Source of the DNA: an uncultured Bacteroidales bacterium
Lineage (GTDB): Bacteria > Bacteroidota > Bacteroidia > Bacteroidales > UBA932
Assembly: GCA_900541925.1 (NCBI GenBank)
Contig: UQMB01000012.1
Span: 17,779 to 81,778 of the forward strand
DNA length: 64,000 nucleotides
Reading direction: 5' to 3'
Below the pieces are notes generated by a model. The model saw only the letters and a program-made list of their open reading frames with translations, made no database searches and had not been told where the DNA came from. Both the position numbers and the translations under genes were made by a program. Within the stretch, counting starts at the first letter, position 1; every line of letters starts with the position of its first letter. Positions 17,983 to 27,300 of the stretch are shown here, piece after piece.

Positions 17983-18013
17983 GCAAGATAGGAAAAGGAC
18001 ACGAATTTCGCAA
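17983..18013 (-). promoter_or_regulatory. Predicted promoter of the zinc-ribbon/barrel gene pair
   Basis: On the minus strand, TTG (18011-18013), a 20-base spacer and TATCTTGC (17983-17990), one base off TAnnTTTG, 20 bases before the ATG at 17962. Confidence 0.5.
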
Positions 18014-18041
18014 TAGCACCACGATCTTTTCTCATTTTTTT

Positions 18042-18899
18042 TTAAAAACTCTCTCTCCGTTTGTCCGGGGGAGCGGCTTTCAGCTTCTGCCGGCGGGTCT
18101 CGGCGGAGTCGTGGCCGAAGAGCAGGCGCGGACCCTCGACGGAGCGCCAATACTGAGTGTCGAACTCTTCCGGGTCGCGCGGGGAGACGAACGGCCCGTC
18201 GTGATCTATCACGAACGAGAGGTATGTGATGTCGTAACCCTGCTCACGGAACATCTTCTCATAGAATGTCTGGACCTCGCGCACTTCCGGCTCTATCGAG
18301 GGGCTTTCCGAGCCGTAGAGGTCTTCCGTGCAGGAGAGAATCCTGAGCGAGTTGACTTCGCAGACGGCGCGGGTGTAACGGTGCAGGAACATCGAATCCG
18401 TCTTGAGGCGGACAACGCCCCCGGGCTTGAGCATGGAGCGGTAGCGCTCAAGGAAGAGCGGAGAAGTCAGGCGGGAGTTTTCGCTGCGGAACTGCGGGTC
18501 AGAGAAAGTGAGCCATATCTCGGACACCTCTCCCGGAGCGAAAAAGGCCGTGATGAATTCGACCCGCGTGCGAAGAAAAGCCGCATTGGTGATGTGCTCG
18601 CGCGTGACGCGTCCCGCACCCTTCCACAGCCGCGCCCCCTTGATGTCCACTCCGACATAGTCGGAAGACGGGTCACGCAGCGCAAGGTCCACGGTATACT
18701 CTCCCTTGCCGCAACCGAGCTCCAGCACGAGCGGGGCGTGAGGAGAGCCTCCCGGAAACATCTCCTCCCGCCAATGCCCCTTGACCGGGTGATCCTTGAG
18801 ATTGAAAAAGCCGTCAGAGAGCAGCTCCCGCGATGAAGGCTGGAGCAGGCAGGAGAATGTCTCGTTCTCCGCGAATTTCCTGAGTTTATCGTGTCCCAT
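18042..18899 (-). CDS. trmB: tRNA (guanine-N7-)-methyltransferase
   Basis: Methylates N7 of G46 in the variable loop of tRNAs using S-adenosylmethionine. The 285-residue product has the SAM motif LVLELGCGKGEYTVDLA, the VGVDIKGARLWKGA block and the catalytic-region segment LTFSDPQFRSENSRLTS; the Bacteroidetes version lacks the PDPWPKKRH wording of proteobacteria. The last 40 residues are a charged extension. It is the last gene of the trxA-to-trmB operon and overlaps gldH by 14 bases. Confidence 0.93.
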   Translation of the reverse strand: MGHDKLRKFAENETFSCLLQPSSRELLSDGFFNLKDHPVKGHWREEMFPGGSPHAPLVLELGCGKGEYTVDLALRDPSSDYVGVDIKGARLWKGAGRVTREHITNAAFLRTRVEFITAFFAPGEVSEIWLTFSDPQFRSENSRLTSPLFLERYRSMLKPGGVVRLKTDSMFLHRYTRAVCEVNSLRILSCTEDLYGSESPSIEPEVREVQTFYEKMFREQGYDITYLSFVIDHDGPFVSPRDPEEFDTQYWRSVEGPRLLFGHDSAETRRQKLKAAPPDKRRESF

Positions 18900-19302
18900 C
18901 GTTTCTTATGGCTATCAGGCCGAGCCCGAGGAAATCCTTGACCGGATCCACCGGGCGCACATTAAGTTTCCATTCCCCATACTCAGCCGGCACCACGCCG
19001 CTTCGGTAGAGCTCGCGCACCCCGTGGCTGTCTACCTTCTCCATATAGACGGTCTCATAGAAAGACTCTCCAGAAGGGGCCGTCCAGCTCACACGAAGTT
19101 CCAGATTGCCTATGCTGCCAGAGAAGAGGCGGCTGTAGAACCAGAAATCATAACTGGCCAGGGAATCCGTCATCTCCACAGGGAAAGAGTACACGCCGCC
19201 GTCAGCCTTGTCGGCACGGATGAACATCTCGGTCTGGGAAGGACGAGAACAAGCGGCGAGAGACAGGCAGGACAGGAGCAACAGGAGTCTGTGCCGCATC
19301 AC
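18886..19302 (-). CDS. gldH: GldH-family lipoprotein
   Basis: A 138-residue lipoprotein (lipobox LAAC, Cys18). The pattern of a short beta-rich domain, FPVEMTDSLASYDFWFYSR, then LELRVSWTAPSGESF and a closing VKDFLGLGLIAIRN, fits GldH. GldH is needed for gliding in Flavobacteria, but it is kept in non-gliding Bacteroidales, where its role is unknown. Placement next to ricT and holB is the usual Bacteroidales context and supports the call more than the sequence alone. It overlaps ricT by four bases (ATGA). Confidence 0.72.
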   Translation of the reverse strand: MMRHRLLLLLSCLSLAACSRPSQTEMFIRADKADGGVYSFPVEMTDSLASYDFWFYSRLFSGSIGNLELRVSWTAPSGESFYETVYMEKVDSHGVRELYRSGVVPAEYGEWKLNVRPVDPVKDFLGLGLIAIRNDGTR

Positions 19303-20600
19303 TGCCCGGCTTTATCGGAGTTCTGGCGCGGCCGTCCGCCGGAAGGTCTCTGTCTGCCGTTCTGGCGCGGGCGTTCACCTGCGTCCTGACGTGGTTTGCC
19401 CCCATCCTGACGCGGCTTCCCCTCCTGACGGGGAGGCGCTGCCGACGCATTCTGTTTGCCGCCACGGTTGTTGCCACCGCGCCCCTTGCCTCCCTTGCGG
19501 CGACGCGGAGAGTCGAAACGGCTGATGCTGTCGTCTCCGACAGCCGTCACGAACTCAGGAGACACCGGCTCCGGCTCGATCCTGAGGGATTCCGGCTTGA
19601 CGCCGTTACGGTTCATCTTTATGATCTCGCGCACCTCTGACGCCGCCAGCGGATAGAGCTGGGCGTCGGAAGTCCTGTCATACGAGAAATACATCACCTC
19701 CTTGAGGATGTCCGTCTTGCGGAGATAGGCCGGTCCATCCTGAAAATCAAGCGGTTCGCTCACCTTAGGGATGCGTGACTGCGCGTCGAGATATGTAGCC
19801 ACCTCGTAGTTGAGGCAGCACTTGAGCTTGCCGCACTGCCCGGCAAGTTTCTGCGGGTTGAGCGAAAGGTCCTGGCAGCGGGCCGCCGCCGTGGAGATGC
19901 TCTGGAAGGAAGAGATGTAGTTGGCACAGCAAAGTTCGCGTCCGCAGACGCCCAGCCCGCCTATGAGCCCGGCTTCCTGACGCGCGCCGATCTGCTTCAT
20001 CTCTATCCTGATATGGAACTCCTCCGCGAACGCCTTGATGAGCTGGCGGAAGTCCACACGCCCGTCGGCGATGTAGTAGAAGATGGCTTTGGTGCCGTCC
20101 CCCTGGAACTCCACGTCACCGATTTTCATCTCGAGTCCCATCTCGGCGGCGATGCTGCGGGCCTTGATCATCGTCTCCTGCTCGCGCGCTATCGCCTCCT
20201 GCCAGCGCTCGATGTCGGTCTGACGCGCCTTGCGGTAGATTTTCTTGAACACGGCGGTTTTCGGATCTATCCCCTTGCACTTCATCTGCCGCCCGACAAT
20301 CGGGCCCTCAAGCGTCACGATGCCGAGGTCAAGCCCGGTCGTAGCCTCGACCATCACAAGATCCCCAAGCCTGATGTTCTGAGGAGAGTCGTTGATATAT
20401 ATGCCTTTGCGCGTGTTCTTGAAGCGCACCTCGAAAAGCCCGTCGCAAGAGCCGTCCTGCGCGTCTTTGAGCCAGTTGTAGTCGCCTAGTTTGCAGCAGC
20501 CGGCACGGTAGGTGCAGGAAGTCTCGCCGGACTCGGCGTCGTGGCTCACGATGCAGCCACGGGAGCAGTCAAACTGTATGGATTCTCTGATATCGTTCAT
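19299..20600 (-). CDS. ricT: PSP1/RicT-family regulatory protein with arginine/glycine-rich tail
   Basis: 433 residues. The ATG at 20600 forms an ATGA overlap with the holB stop; longer in-frame starts run into holB and are discounted. The core is the PSP1 domain with its cysteine pattern CGRELCCANYI and CGKLKCCLNYE, plus N-terminal CSRGC and AGCCKLGDYNWL. In Bacillus, RicT (YaaT) works with RicA and RicF as an iron-sulfur-containing complex affecting RNase Y processing. In Bacteroidetes the role is undefined. The last 70 or so residues are low complexity, with repeated GKPRQDGGKPRQD-like blocks rich in Arg, Gly, Gln and Pro, as found in RNA-binding tails. Confidence 0.85.
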   Translation of the reverse strand: MNDIRESIQFDCSRGCIVSHDAESGETSCTYRAGCCKLGDYNWLKDAQDGSCDGLFEVRFKNTRKGIYINDSPQNIRLGDLVMVEATTGLDLGIVTLEGPIVGRQMKCKGIDPKTAVFKKIYRKARQTDIERWQEAIAREQETMIKARSIAAEMGLEMKIGDVEFQGDGTKAIFYYIADGRVDFRQLIKAFAEEFHIRIEMKQIGARQEAGLIGGLGVCGRELCCANYISSFQSISTAAARCQDLSLNPQKLAGQCGKLKCCLNYEVATYLDAQSRIPKVSEPLDFQDGPAYLRKTDILKEVMYFSYDRTSDAQLYPLAASEVREIIKMNRNGVKPESLRIEPEPVSPEFVTAVGDDSISRFDSPRRRKGGKGRGGNNRGGKQNASAAPPRQEGKPRQDGGKPRQDAGERPRQNGRQRPSGGRPRQNSDKAGQ

Positions 20601-21583
20601 ATAAGCATAAAAAGTCTGTCCACCATATCCGTAAACAGCAGGCGCGCATTGACATTGCGGTCTATCAGGGAACTCGTCCTGTCGAAGACTGCAAGCGCCG
20701 TCCTTGGGAATGTCTTCGGACATGCGGAAGCCCACCTGGAGGCGTCTCCGCTGCCCGCCCCCAACGAATCCAGTCCCTGCTGGACAAGGAAAATGAGGCG
20801 GAGTTGATATGATGCAAATTTACAAAAAGCCTTGGCGGTCTCGCGCGAAGGCAGTGCGGCGACCCTCTCCCCCACATCGAGGGCGGAGAGAAGATCCTTG
20901 CGCAGAAGCGCCTCCATCAAGTCGGAGAACAGCTCCGGAGAGGCGAAAGAAGCCGTGCTGTCAACGGCGCCGGCCGGCCTCACCCTGATCTGCTGACACC
21001 GTGACGAGATAGTCTGCAGGACGCGCTCGGAGTGGTGCGTGATGAGCAGGAACTGGGTCTGGAGAGGCGGCTCCTCAATGATCTTGAGCAGACGGTTGGC
21101 GGCGTCAGGATTCATCTTCTCCGGAAGATAGATGACCACCGAGCGATAGCCGCTTTCGAGGGCGCTGAGGGACAGGGTCTCAAGCAGGTGCTTGGCCTCG
21201 CTGACGGCTATGAGGGAATTCTTGCCCTCAATGCCGAGGGCCGAGGAAAGCTGGGTCTCCGAGAAATACGGATTGGAGGAGGCGAGCTGACGGAACTGCG
21301 CGATATACTGCAGGGAGACGGTCGATGCGGCCGTAGGGTACACGAAGTGCACATCCGGGTGGATGAACTTGGATATCTTGTTGCAGGAGGGGCAAGTCCC
21401 GCATGAATCCCCGCCGCTGCGATGCCGGCAGTACAGGTACTGCAAAAAAGCCATGCACAGCGGGAACGCCCCTCCCCCGTCATCTTCCTGGAACATTATC
21501 GCGTGCGGCACCTTGCCGGCATCGACCATCCCGACAAGCGCCTTCAAGACGTCCCCGTTACCCTGCAGCTGCGCGAACCTCAT
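20597..21583 (-). CDS. holB: DNA polymerase III delta' subunit
   Basis: A clamp-loader subunit that helps load the sliding clamp during replication. 328 residues. A four-cysteine zinc site (Cys52, Cys61, Cys64, Cys67; CGTCPSC) matches the zinc module of DnaX and HolB. The region where a P-loop would be reads QEDDGGGAFPLC, with no Lys-Thr, so it cannot bind ATP normally; E. coli delta' is likewise not an ATPase. ILPEKMN-like YLPEKMNPDAANRLLKIIEEPP is the strongly conserved delta' block. It overlaps ispB and ricT by four bases each. Confidence 0.92.
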   Translation of the reverse strand: MRFAQLQGNGDVLKALVGMVDAGKVPHAIMFQEDDGGGAFPLCMAFLQYLYCRHRSGGDSCGTCPSCNKISKFIHPDVHFVYPTAASTVSLQYIAQFRQLASSNPYFSETQLSSALGIEGKNSLIAVSEAKHLLETLSLSALESGYRSVVIYLPEKMNPDAANRLLKIIEEPPLQTQFLLITHHSERVLQTISSRCQQIRVRPAGAVDSTASFASPELFSDLMEALLRKDLLSALDVGERVAALPSRETAKAFCKFASYQLRLIFLVQQGLDSLGAGSGDASRWASACPKTFPRTALAVFDRTSSLIDRNVNARLLFTDMVDRLFMLI

Positions 21584-22548
21584 ACCTGCCGGAAAGCGTT
21601 GAAACGTGCTATCTCCACCAGCGCGTCCCGGGCAGGAGAATCAGGCACGGGACGCAGGGCGTCCACAGCCTTGTCTATATACTCCTGAAGCCTGGCCGCG
21701 GCATATTCGATCCCGCCCCTCTCGATGACGAAAGAATGCAGCTGGCCGCAGTATTCCGGATGCTCATGGATATGGAGTATCTTGTCCCGCACAGGGGATT
21801 CATCTTCAAGGGTGGAAAGGGCCCCGATGAGGGGAAGAGTGATCTTCTGCTCCTTGAGGTCCATGCCGACCGGTTTGCCGAGCTCGCCCGAGCCGGCGTA
21901 GTCAAGGATGTCATCCTTGATCTGGAAAGCGGTGCCGAGGGCCGTCGCATACGCCCTGGCGGCTTCCTGCAGCTCCTCGGGCGCGTCCACGGAACATGCG
22001 CCGGACACGGCGGCGGCCACAAAGAGAGAAGCCGTCTTGCACTGTATGATTCTGAAATAATCCTCTTCCGTCGTGTCGGCGGAGGAGGCCTTCTCAAGCT
22101 GATACATCTCCCCTTCCGCAAGGTCGGAGAGCGTGTCGGAGAAGAATTTGACAACCCGCGAGAAGCGCTCCGTGACAAACACGGTCTCGACAGCCTTGGC
22201 GAGCCAGAAATCCCCGACAAGCACCGCCGCGGACGGGCCGAGCATGGCGGATACGGTCGGCGCGCCGCGTCTCTCGGAACTCTCGTCGGCCACATCATCG
22301 TGCATCAGGGTAGCATTGTGAAGCAGCTCGGACGCGGCCGCATAGTGCAGGCTGTCATCATTCGGCTCGCCGAGAGCCTTGGCCACCAGCAGCGAGATGA
22401 GCGGACGGAGCATCTTGCCGGAATGGGCGAAAACCTGCCCGTTGACGTCTTCGAGCAGGGCCACATCCGTATGCAGGCCGGCACGGATCAGTTCGCGCAT
22501 CCGCGTCCAATCCTCACCGAGCAACGATATGATTCCGCCTATGTTCAC
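21580..22548 (-). CDS. ispB: Long-chain polyprenyl diphosphate synthase
   Basis: A trans-prenyltransferase that extends an allylic diphosphate with isopentenyl diphosphate, most likely making the menaquinone side chain. 322 residues. The first aspartate-rich motif is HDDVADES (Asp84-Asp88) and the second is IKDDILDY (around 213-217); GKMLRPLI and RRGAPT are the usual flanking blocks. Small residues before the first motif allow a long product, but chain length cannot be read from sequence. It overlaps holB downstream and the LOG gene upstream by four bases each. Confidence 0.92.
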   Translation of the reverse strand: MNIGGIISLLGEDWTRMRELIRAGLHTDVALLEDVNGQVFAHSGKMLRPLISLLVAKALGEPNDDSLHYAAASELLHNATLMHDDVADESSERRGAPTVSAMLGPSAAVLVGDFWLAKAVETVFVTERFSRVVKFFSDTLSDLAEGEMYQLEKASSADTTEEDYFRIIQCKTASLFVAAAVSGACSVDAPEELQEAARAYATALGTAFQIKDDILDYAGSGELGKPVGMDLKEQKITLPLIGALSTLEDESPVRDKILHIHEHPEYCGQLHSFVIERGGIEYAAARLQEYIDKAVDALRPVPDSPARDALVEIARFNAFRQV

Positions 22549-23075
22549 AGCAGCGCCTTGACTTCTTCGACCGTTTCCGGGAAACTGATAAGCGACATCG
22601 CCTCAGCATCCATGAAGCCTCCCCTGACATACTGCTCAAGCTGCTCCTTGAAAGGCTGATAGAAGCCGTCCACATTGAAGACGACAACCCTTCCCTTGTA
22701 GAGGCCCATCTTGGCGAGGCAGAATGTCTCGGACAGTTCATCAAGAGTGCCGATGCCGCCGGGAAGCGCCACCGCGAGGCACGTACCCTCCCTCATGGCG
22801 TCCTTGCGGCTGGACATCTTGTCTGTCCAGATGCAGCTGGTGAGAGCCGGATGTTCAAGTCCTTTCATGAAACGAGGGATGGCGCCGATGACCTCCACTC
22901 CGTAGTGCGATGCCTCATCGCATATGACGCCCATAGTCCCCTTGACGGTGCCGCCGGAGACGATGTCATATCCAGACAAACAAGCCGCACGGACAATTTC
23001 CCGTGCAGCTTGATTATATTCGGCCTTTATGTCGTGACTGGCGGAACAGAAGAAGACCGCCTTTTTATCTGACAT
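22545..23075 (-). CDS. LOG-family Rossmann-fold protein (TIGR00730 type)
   Basis: 176 residues. It has the LOG signature: SSRKDAM (Arg90-Lys91) and PGGIGTLDE (105-113), with the N-terminal FFCSAS and SGGTVKGTMG strands. Characterised members are cytokinin-riboside 5'-monophosphate phosphoribohydrolases, which cut nucleoside 5'-monophosphates to base plus ribose 5-phosphate. In non-plant-associated bacteria the true substrate is not settled; purine monophosphate salvage is the likely sense here. Fourth from the top of the trxA operon by position, overlapping ispB by four bases. Confidence 0.9.
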   Translation of the reverse strand: MSDKKAVFFCSASHDIKAEYNQAAREIVRAACLSGYDIVSGGTVKGTMGVICDEASHYGVEVIGAIPRFMKGLEHPALTSCIWTDKMSSRKDAMREGTCLAVALPGGIGTLDELSETFCLAKMGLYKGRVVVFNVDGFYQPFKEQLEQYVRGGFMDAEAMSLISFPETVEEVKALL

Positions 23076-23085
23076 ATATCCTGTC

Positions 23086-23706
23086 TTAGAAGAGGAACGC
23101 CACCGAGGCGGCTATACCGTTGCATTTGCTGGAAGAAACTTCCTTGGAAATGCTGCCAATATTGATGCTCTGTCCATAGACATCACCGAGGTTCCAGAAA
23201 TACTTCACGGACACCTGTATGTGGCGGAGAACCTCAACTCCGGCTCCGAGGCCCACGCCGTACTCAAGCTTGTTCTTGACATTGTCCCAAGTCTTGTTGA
23301 CGTCGTTGACGTTCTCGACTTTGACCTCATTGGAGACGGCGTATCCGATGAACGGCTCAGCGAAACCGTATACACGGGCGAGAGAGCCGATGCCGAAACC
23401 CACCTGAACCTGAACCGGAAGCTCGATGTAGCCGGTCTTGTAGTCTACAGACGCGTCCTTGACACCGGCGATATCTCCGATCTTGGTACCCTTCATGTTG
23501 TAGATGAGGGACGGCTGGATGGCGAGAAGATTCCCGATTCCGAGCTTATAGGTGAGGCCCACATGGTACTGGTTGATATTCTTGACGTCGGCAGCGGCTG
23601 ACTCGATATCAGATGCCGAAGAGGTGAGACCGGCGATGATGCCGACCTGTGCGTTGGCGGACCAGGCTGCAAGCAGGGTCGCCGCGATGATGATGATCTT
23701 TTTCAT
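23086..23706 (-). CDS. Small outer-membrane beta-barrel protein
   Basis: 206 residues with a Sec signal (MKKIIIIAATLLAAWSANAQ). The mature chain alternates strands of hydrophobic and polar residues, ends in an aromatic (VAFLF) as beta-barrels do, and resembles the PorT-like/OmpW-like eight-stranded barrels of Bacteroidetes. The function is not recognisable. It sits between trxA (four-base gap) and the LOG gene (ten-base gap). Confidence 0.78.
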   Translation of the reverse strand: MKKIIIIAATLLAAWSANAQVGIIAGLTSSASDIESAAADVKNINQYHVGLTYKLGIGNLLAIQPSLIYNMKGTKIGDIAGVKDASVDYKTGYIELPVQVQVGFGIGSLARVYGFAEPFIGYAVSNEVKVENVNDVNKTWDNVKNKLEYGVGLGAGVEVLRHIQVSVKYFWNLGDVYGQSINIGSISKEVSSSKCNGIAASVAFLF

Positions 23707-23710
23707 TTTG

Positions 23711-24025
23711 TTAAATCAGTTTTTCGATTCTTGCTGTTATCTCCTGTTTTGACACGACACCGACTGTCCTGTCCACAAGCTCTCCGTTCTTGAAGAAGAG
23801 CAGCGTAGGGATGTTGCGGATACCGTACTTCATAGAGATGTCTTCGCAGTCGTCAACGTTGCATTTGGCCACGATCGCGCGGCCTTCATATTCAGCCGCG
23901 ACCTCGTCCACCGTCGGGGAGAGGACACGGCAAGGGCCGCACCAGGTGGCCCAGAAATCTATCAGGACAGGCATCGGAGAAGAAAGAATCTCCGCGATGT
24001 TTGCGTCATTTATTACAGTTGCCAT
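23711..24025 (-). CDS. trxA: Thioredoxin
   Basis: A 104-residue cytosolic disulfide reductase. The active site is FWATWCGPCRVL, the cis-proline loop is RNIPTLLFF, and the length is standard. First gene of an eight-gene minus-strand operon (trxA, barrel, LOG, ispB, holB, ricT, gldH, trmB) in which gaps never exceed about ten bases. Confidence 0.97.
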   Translation of the reverse strand: MATVINDANIAEILSSPMPVLIDFWATWCGPCRVLSPTVDEVAAEYEGRAIVAKCNVDDCEDISMKYGIRNIPTLLFFKNGELVDRTVGVVSKQEITARIEKLI

Positions 24026-24045
24026 AGCGTGTAGTTTTAAAAAAT

Positions 24046-24073
24046 ATCCGCCGTTCTCCTATGAGCGGCGGAT
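24046..24073 (-). terminator. Terminator of the RND efflux operon
   Basis: ATCCGCCG (24046-24053) pairs with CGGCGGAT (24066-24073), followed on the minus strand by a T-rich tract (24036-24045). It sits between the PII-like gene and trxA. Confidence 0.8.
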
Positions 24074-24074
24074 A

Positions 24075-24082
24075 CAAAGTTA
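24075..24082 (-). promoter_or_regulatory. trxA operon promoter, -7 element
   Basis: TAACTTTG on the minus strand matches TAnnTTTG; a TTG 19-20 bases upstream (24102-24104) can serve as the -33 box. The leader would include the preceding operon's terminator hairpin. Confidence 0.5.
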
Positions 24083-24087
24083 ATAAT

Positions 24088-24381
24088 TTAATAGAAAGTT
24101 TCAATACCCCAGACGAAAGCCCTGAGTCCCAGGTCAGGCGATGCCTCGTCCTTTTCCTTGAGGACCGAGAGTATCGGCTCCACTTTCTCGTCCGGCACCA
24201 TAGTGAGGACGGCGTGGTTCATCTCCGGCCAGGCGTGACTGCCCAGACGCGGGAAGCCGTTGAATCCGCCCTTGCCCTGAATGTCCTGCCAGCGGGTGAA
24301 CCCGCGCTGCCCCAGGGCCGCCAGCGCCTCGACGATCTCCTCGTTGTAGGCCTGGTTGTAGACTATGAACACTGCTTTCAT
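24088..24381 (-). CDS. Small PII/CutA-like protein at the end of the efflux operon
   Basis: 97 residues. The start MKAVFIVYNQAYNEEIVEAL, the central AVLTMVPDEKVEPILSVLKE and the short beta segments resemble the ferredoxin-like fold of PII-type and CutA-type trimers, but the classical PII T-loop is not recognisable. The ATG overlaps the RND transporter stop by four bases, so it is made together with the pump. PII-like proteins (for example DUF3240) are known next to metal RND pumps in proteobacteria; a regulatory or small-molecule-sensing role here is inference. Confidence 0.6.
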   Translation of the reverse strand: MKAVFIVYNQAYNEEIVEALAALGQRGFTRWQDIQGKGGFNGFPRLGSHAWPEMNHAVLTMVPDEKVEPILSVLKEKDEASPDLGLRAFVWGIETFY

Positions 24382-27300
24382 TTGTTTTTCCTCCTTTCTT
24401 GTCTGTTAGCGAATGCACAATACACTGTAGGGATGAGCACGAGGGTCACGAGGGTCGATATGGAAAGACCCCAGCACACCGTCACACCGAGAGAACGCCA
24501 CATCTCCGAACCTTCACCCGTCCCGACAGCCATAGGGAGCATACCGAGCACGGTGGTGAGCGTGGTCATGAGGATAGGCCTGAGTCGGCTCTTGGCCGCG
24601 GTGGTTGATGCGTCACGGATATTCATGCCCCTCTCGCGGCAGAGTATGGTATAGTCAATCAAGACGATACCGTTCTTCACGACGACACCGATCAGGATGA
24701 TGATACCGATCATCGCCATCACGCCGAGGGCCGTGCCGGTGATACGCAGGCCGAGCAGCACGCCCACAAGGGCGAACGGCACGGAGAACATGATCACGAA
24801 CGGAGCCATGAAGGACTCGAACTGGGAAGCCATCACCATGTAGACAAGGATGATCATCAGGGCCATCAGCACGATCAGGTCGGAGAACATGTCCTGCTGG
24901 TCCTCATAGTCACCGGCGATGACCGTAGAGATTCCGGTAGGCATCTGAGTCTCCGAAATCACCTTGCCGGCCGCCTGCACGGCGTCGCTGAGAGCCGCGC
25001 CCTGGGCCACGATGCCGGTGATTGTGATAAGCCTCTCACGGTCTTTGCGCTCGATGGTCGGAGGCACGAGGGTCTCCACGACCTCTCCGAGGTCTTTCAT
25101 CCGGATCTGCTGCCCGGCGGCGTTGGTGACCAGGATATTGCCCAGATCCTCTACGCTTGTGCGGAACTCCGGTGCGTAGCGGACACGGATCTTGTATTCG
25201 TCTCCGTCCTCACGGTAATATGAGGCTACGGACCCGCTCATCGCGGCGCTGAACGCGGTGGCCGCGGCGGTAGAGGTGAGACCGTTGAGCGCCAGCTTGG
25301 TACGGTCGAAGTTCATCTGGAACTCAGGCGTGTACTCGTCACGGCTCAGGGTCACCTGGGTGAATGACGGATCCTGGAGCATGCCGGACTGGACCTGACG
25401 GGCTACGCGGTCCGTGTTGTCGAAACTGTAGCCGTAGACCTCAACCTTGATGGAGGAGGCTCCGCCCATGCCGCCCATGCCCTCGGTCACAAGGGCCCTG
25501 CGGACTTCCGGATGCTTGCCGATGATACCCCTGACGATATCGGCGATCTCGGCGGACGTACGCTCACGTGTGCTGCTTGTGCCGATGTTGAGGTTCATCG
25601 AGATCAGGTGGGTACCGTTGCTCTGCATGGAGGCGAATGTGTTGTCGGAATCGGCCTGCCCGAAGGTTCCGTTGATGATCTGCGCCTCAGGCACGGCAGC
25701 CTCTATCTCGTCATAGACCGTGTTGTAGAACCCGCGCGTCACCCCCTGGGCCGTACCCATAGGGAGTTCGATGGTCACGGAAAGACGGTCGGAGTCTCCA
25801 CGCGGGAAGTACTCGGTCTTGAGCCCCGGAGCAAGCAGCACAATGGCCAGCACAAACGCGGCTGCGAAGCTGAAAATCACGGTCTTGCGGCGCTTGGTGG
25901 CCCAGTGGATCACATGCGCGTAGCCTCGGGATATCTTGTCCAGGAAGCGGTTGATCGGGATGAATATGGCATTGTAGGCCTTGCCGTGCTTCACGTTCGG
26001 CTTAAGCCAGCGAGAGCAGAGCATAGGCACGAAGGTCAGGGCGGCCGTCGTGGAGACGATCATGATGATGCTGACTATCCAGCCGAGCTGGCGGAACATT
26101 ATGCCGGCCATGCCGTTGATCATGGTAAGAGGCAGGAAGACGCAGAGCATGGTCAGCGTGGAAGCGACCACGGAAATGCCCACTTCGGAAGTGCCGTGTA
26201 CGGCCGCCTCCTTAGGCTTCTCGCCACGGGCGATATGCGTCGAGACATTCTCAAGCACCACTATGGCATCGTCCACGACCATTCCTATCGCTATCGCGAG
26301 CGCGGACATGGAGATGATGTTGAGCGTGTTGCCGGTGGCATAGAGATAGATCAACGACGCCAGGAGGGCTATAGGGATGGACAGCACGATGATTACCGTG
26401 GACTTCCAGTTGCCCAGGAATATGAACACCACGAACGCCACCACGAGGAAGGTGATGATGATGGTCTCGAAGAGGGTGTTGATGGTGTTGATAATCTCGG
26501 TGGAACCGTCCACGAAGGTCACGATCTTGATATCGGACGGAAGGGTCTGCTCAATCTTGGAGAGCTGCTTCTTGATGTTGCGGATCACATTGACCGTGTT
26601 GGCACCGGACTGCTTCTGGATCACGATACGGGCGGCGCGCTGTCCGTTGGTGTAGGACTCCTGCTCGCGCTCCTCGCCCCCGTCATGCACGGTTGCCACG
26701 TCACGCAGGTACACCGCATTGCCGTTGCTGGACCCGACCACGATGTCCAGGAGTTCCGACGGGTCGGAGAATTCCTTCTGTACACGCAGGGTGTAGGTTT
26801 CGGAGCCGATGTCGATGTTGCCTGAGGGCACATTGCGGTTCTCGGCTGCGATTATGGACGATATGGTACTGATGCTCAAGCCATAGGCCTGAAGCTTGAC
26901 CGGGTCGCAATAGACCTGGATCTCCCTGGTCGGCGCACCGCTGATGGACACCGTGCCCACGCCCTTCACACGGGCGAGAGGCGTCGCGAGCTTGTCGTCC
27001 AGAATCTTGTCCAGACCTTCGAGGCTCTCGTCGGCCGTGGCGGAGAGCATCATGATAGGCATGTCGTCCGCGCTGAACTTGAAGATCACCGGAGTGCTGG
27101 CCCCGTCCGGAAGGACGGAGTTGACCATGTCCAGCTTGTCCCGGACATTGTTGGTCGCAGACTCGATGTCCGTGCCGTACTCGAAGGTGAGAGTCAGCAG
27201 GGAGATGTTCTCCTTGGACTGGGAGTTGAGTTCCTTGAGGTCCTCCACGCCGTTGAGGGCGTTCTCCAGGACCTTGGTGAGGTTGGTCTCGATATCCTGG

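Noticed and set aside
20601..20735. N-terminal extension of ricT
   Set aside because: It runs into holB in another frame; the ATGA overlap at 20597-20600 gives a natural start.
20597..21583. Loss of the P-loop in HolB as a sign of a broken gene
   Set aside because: Delta' subunits in other bacteria also lack ATPase function, and the zinc module and conserved blocks are intact.
25512..26825. 437-residue plus-strand open frame rich in His, Asp and Gly
   Set aside because: Antisense to the RND pump; its odd composition mirrors the pump's codons, and it has no signal peptide or domain.
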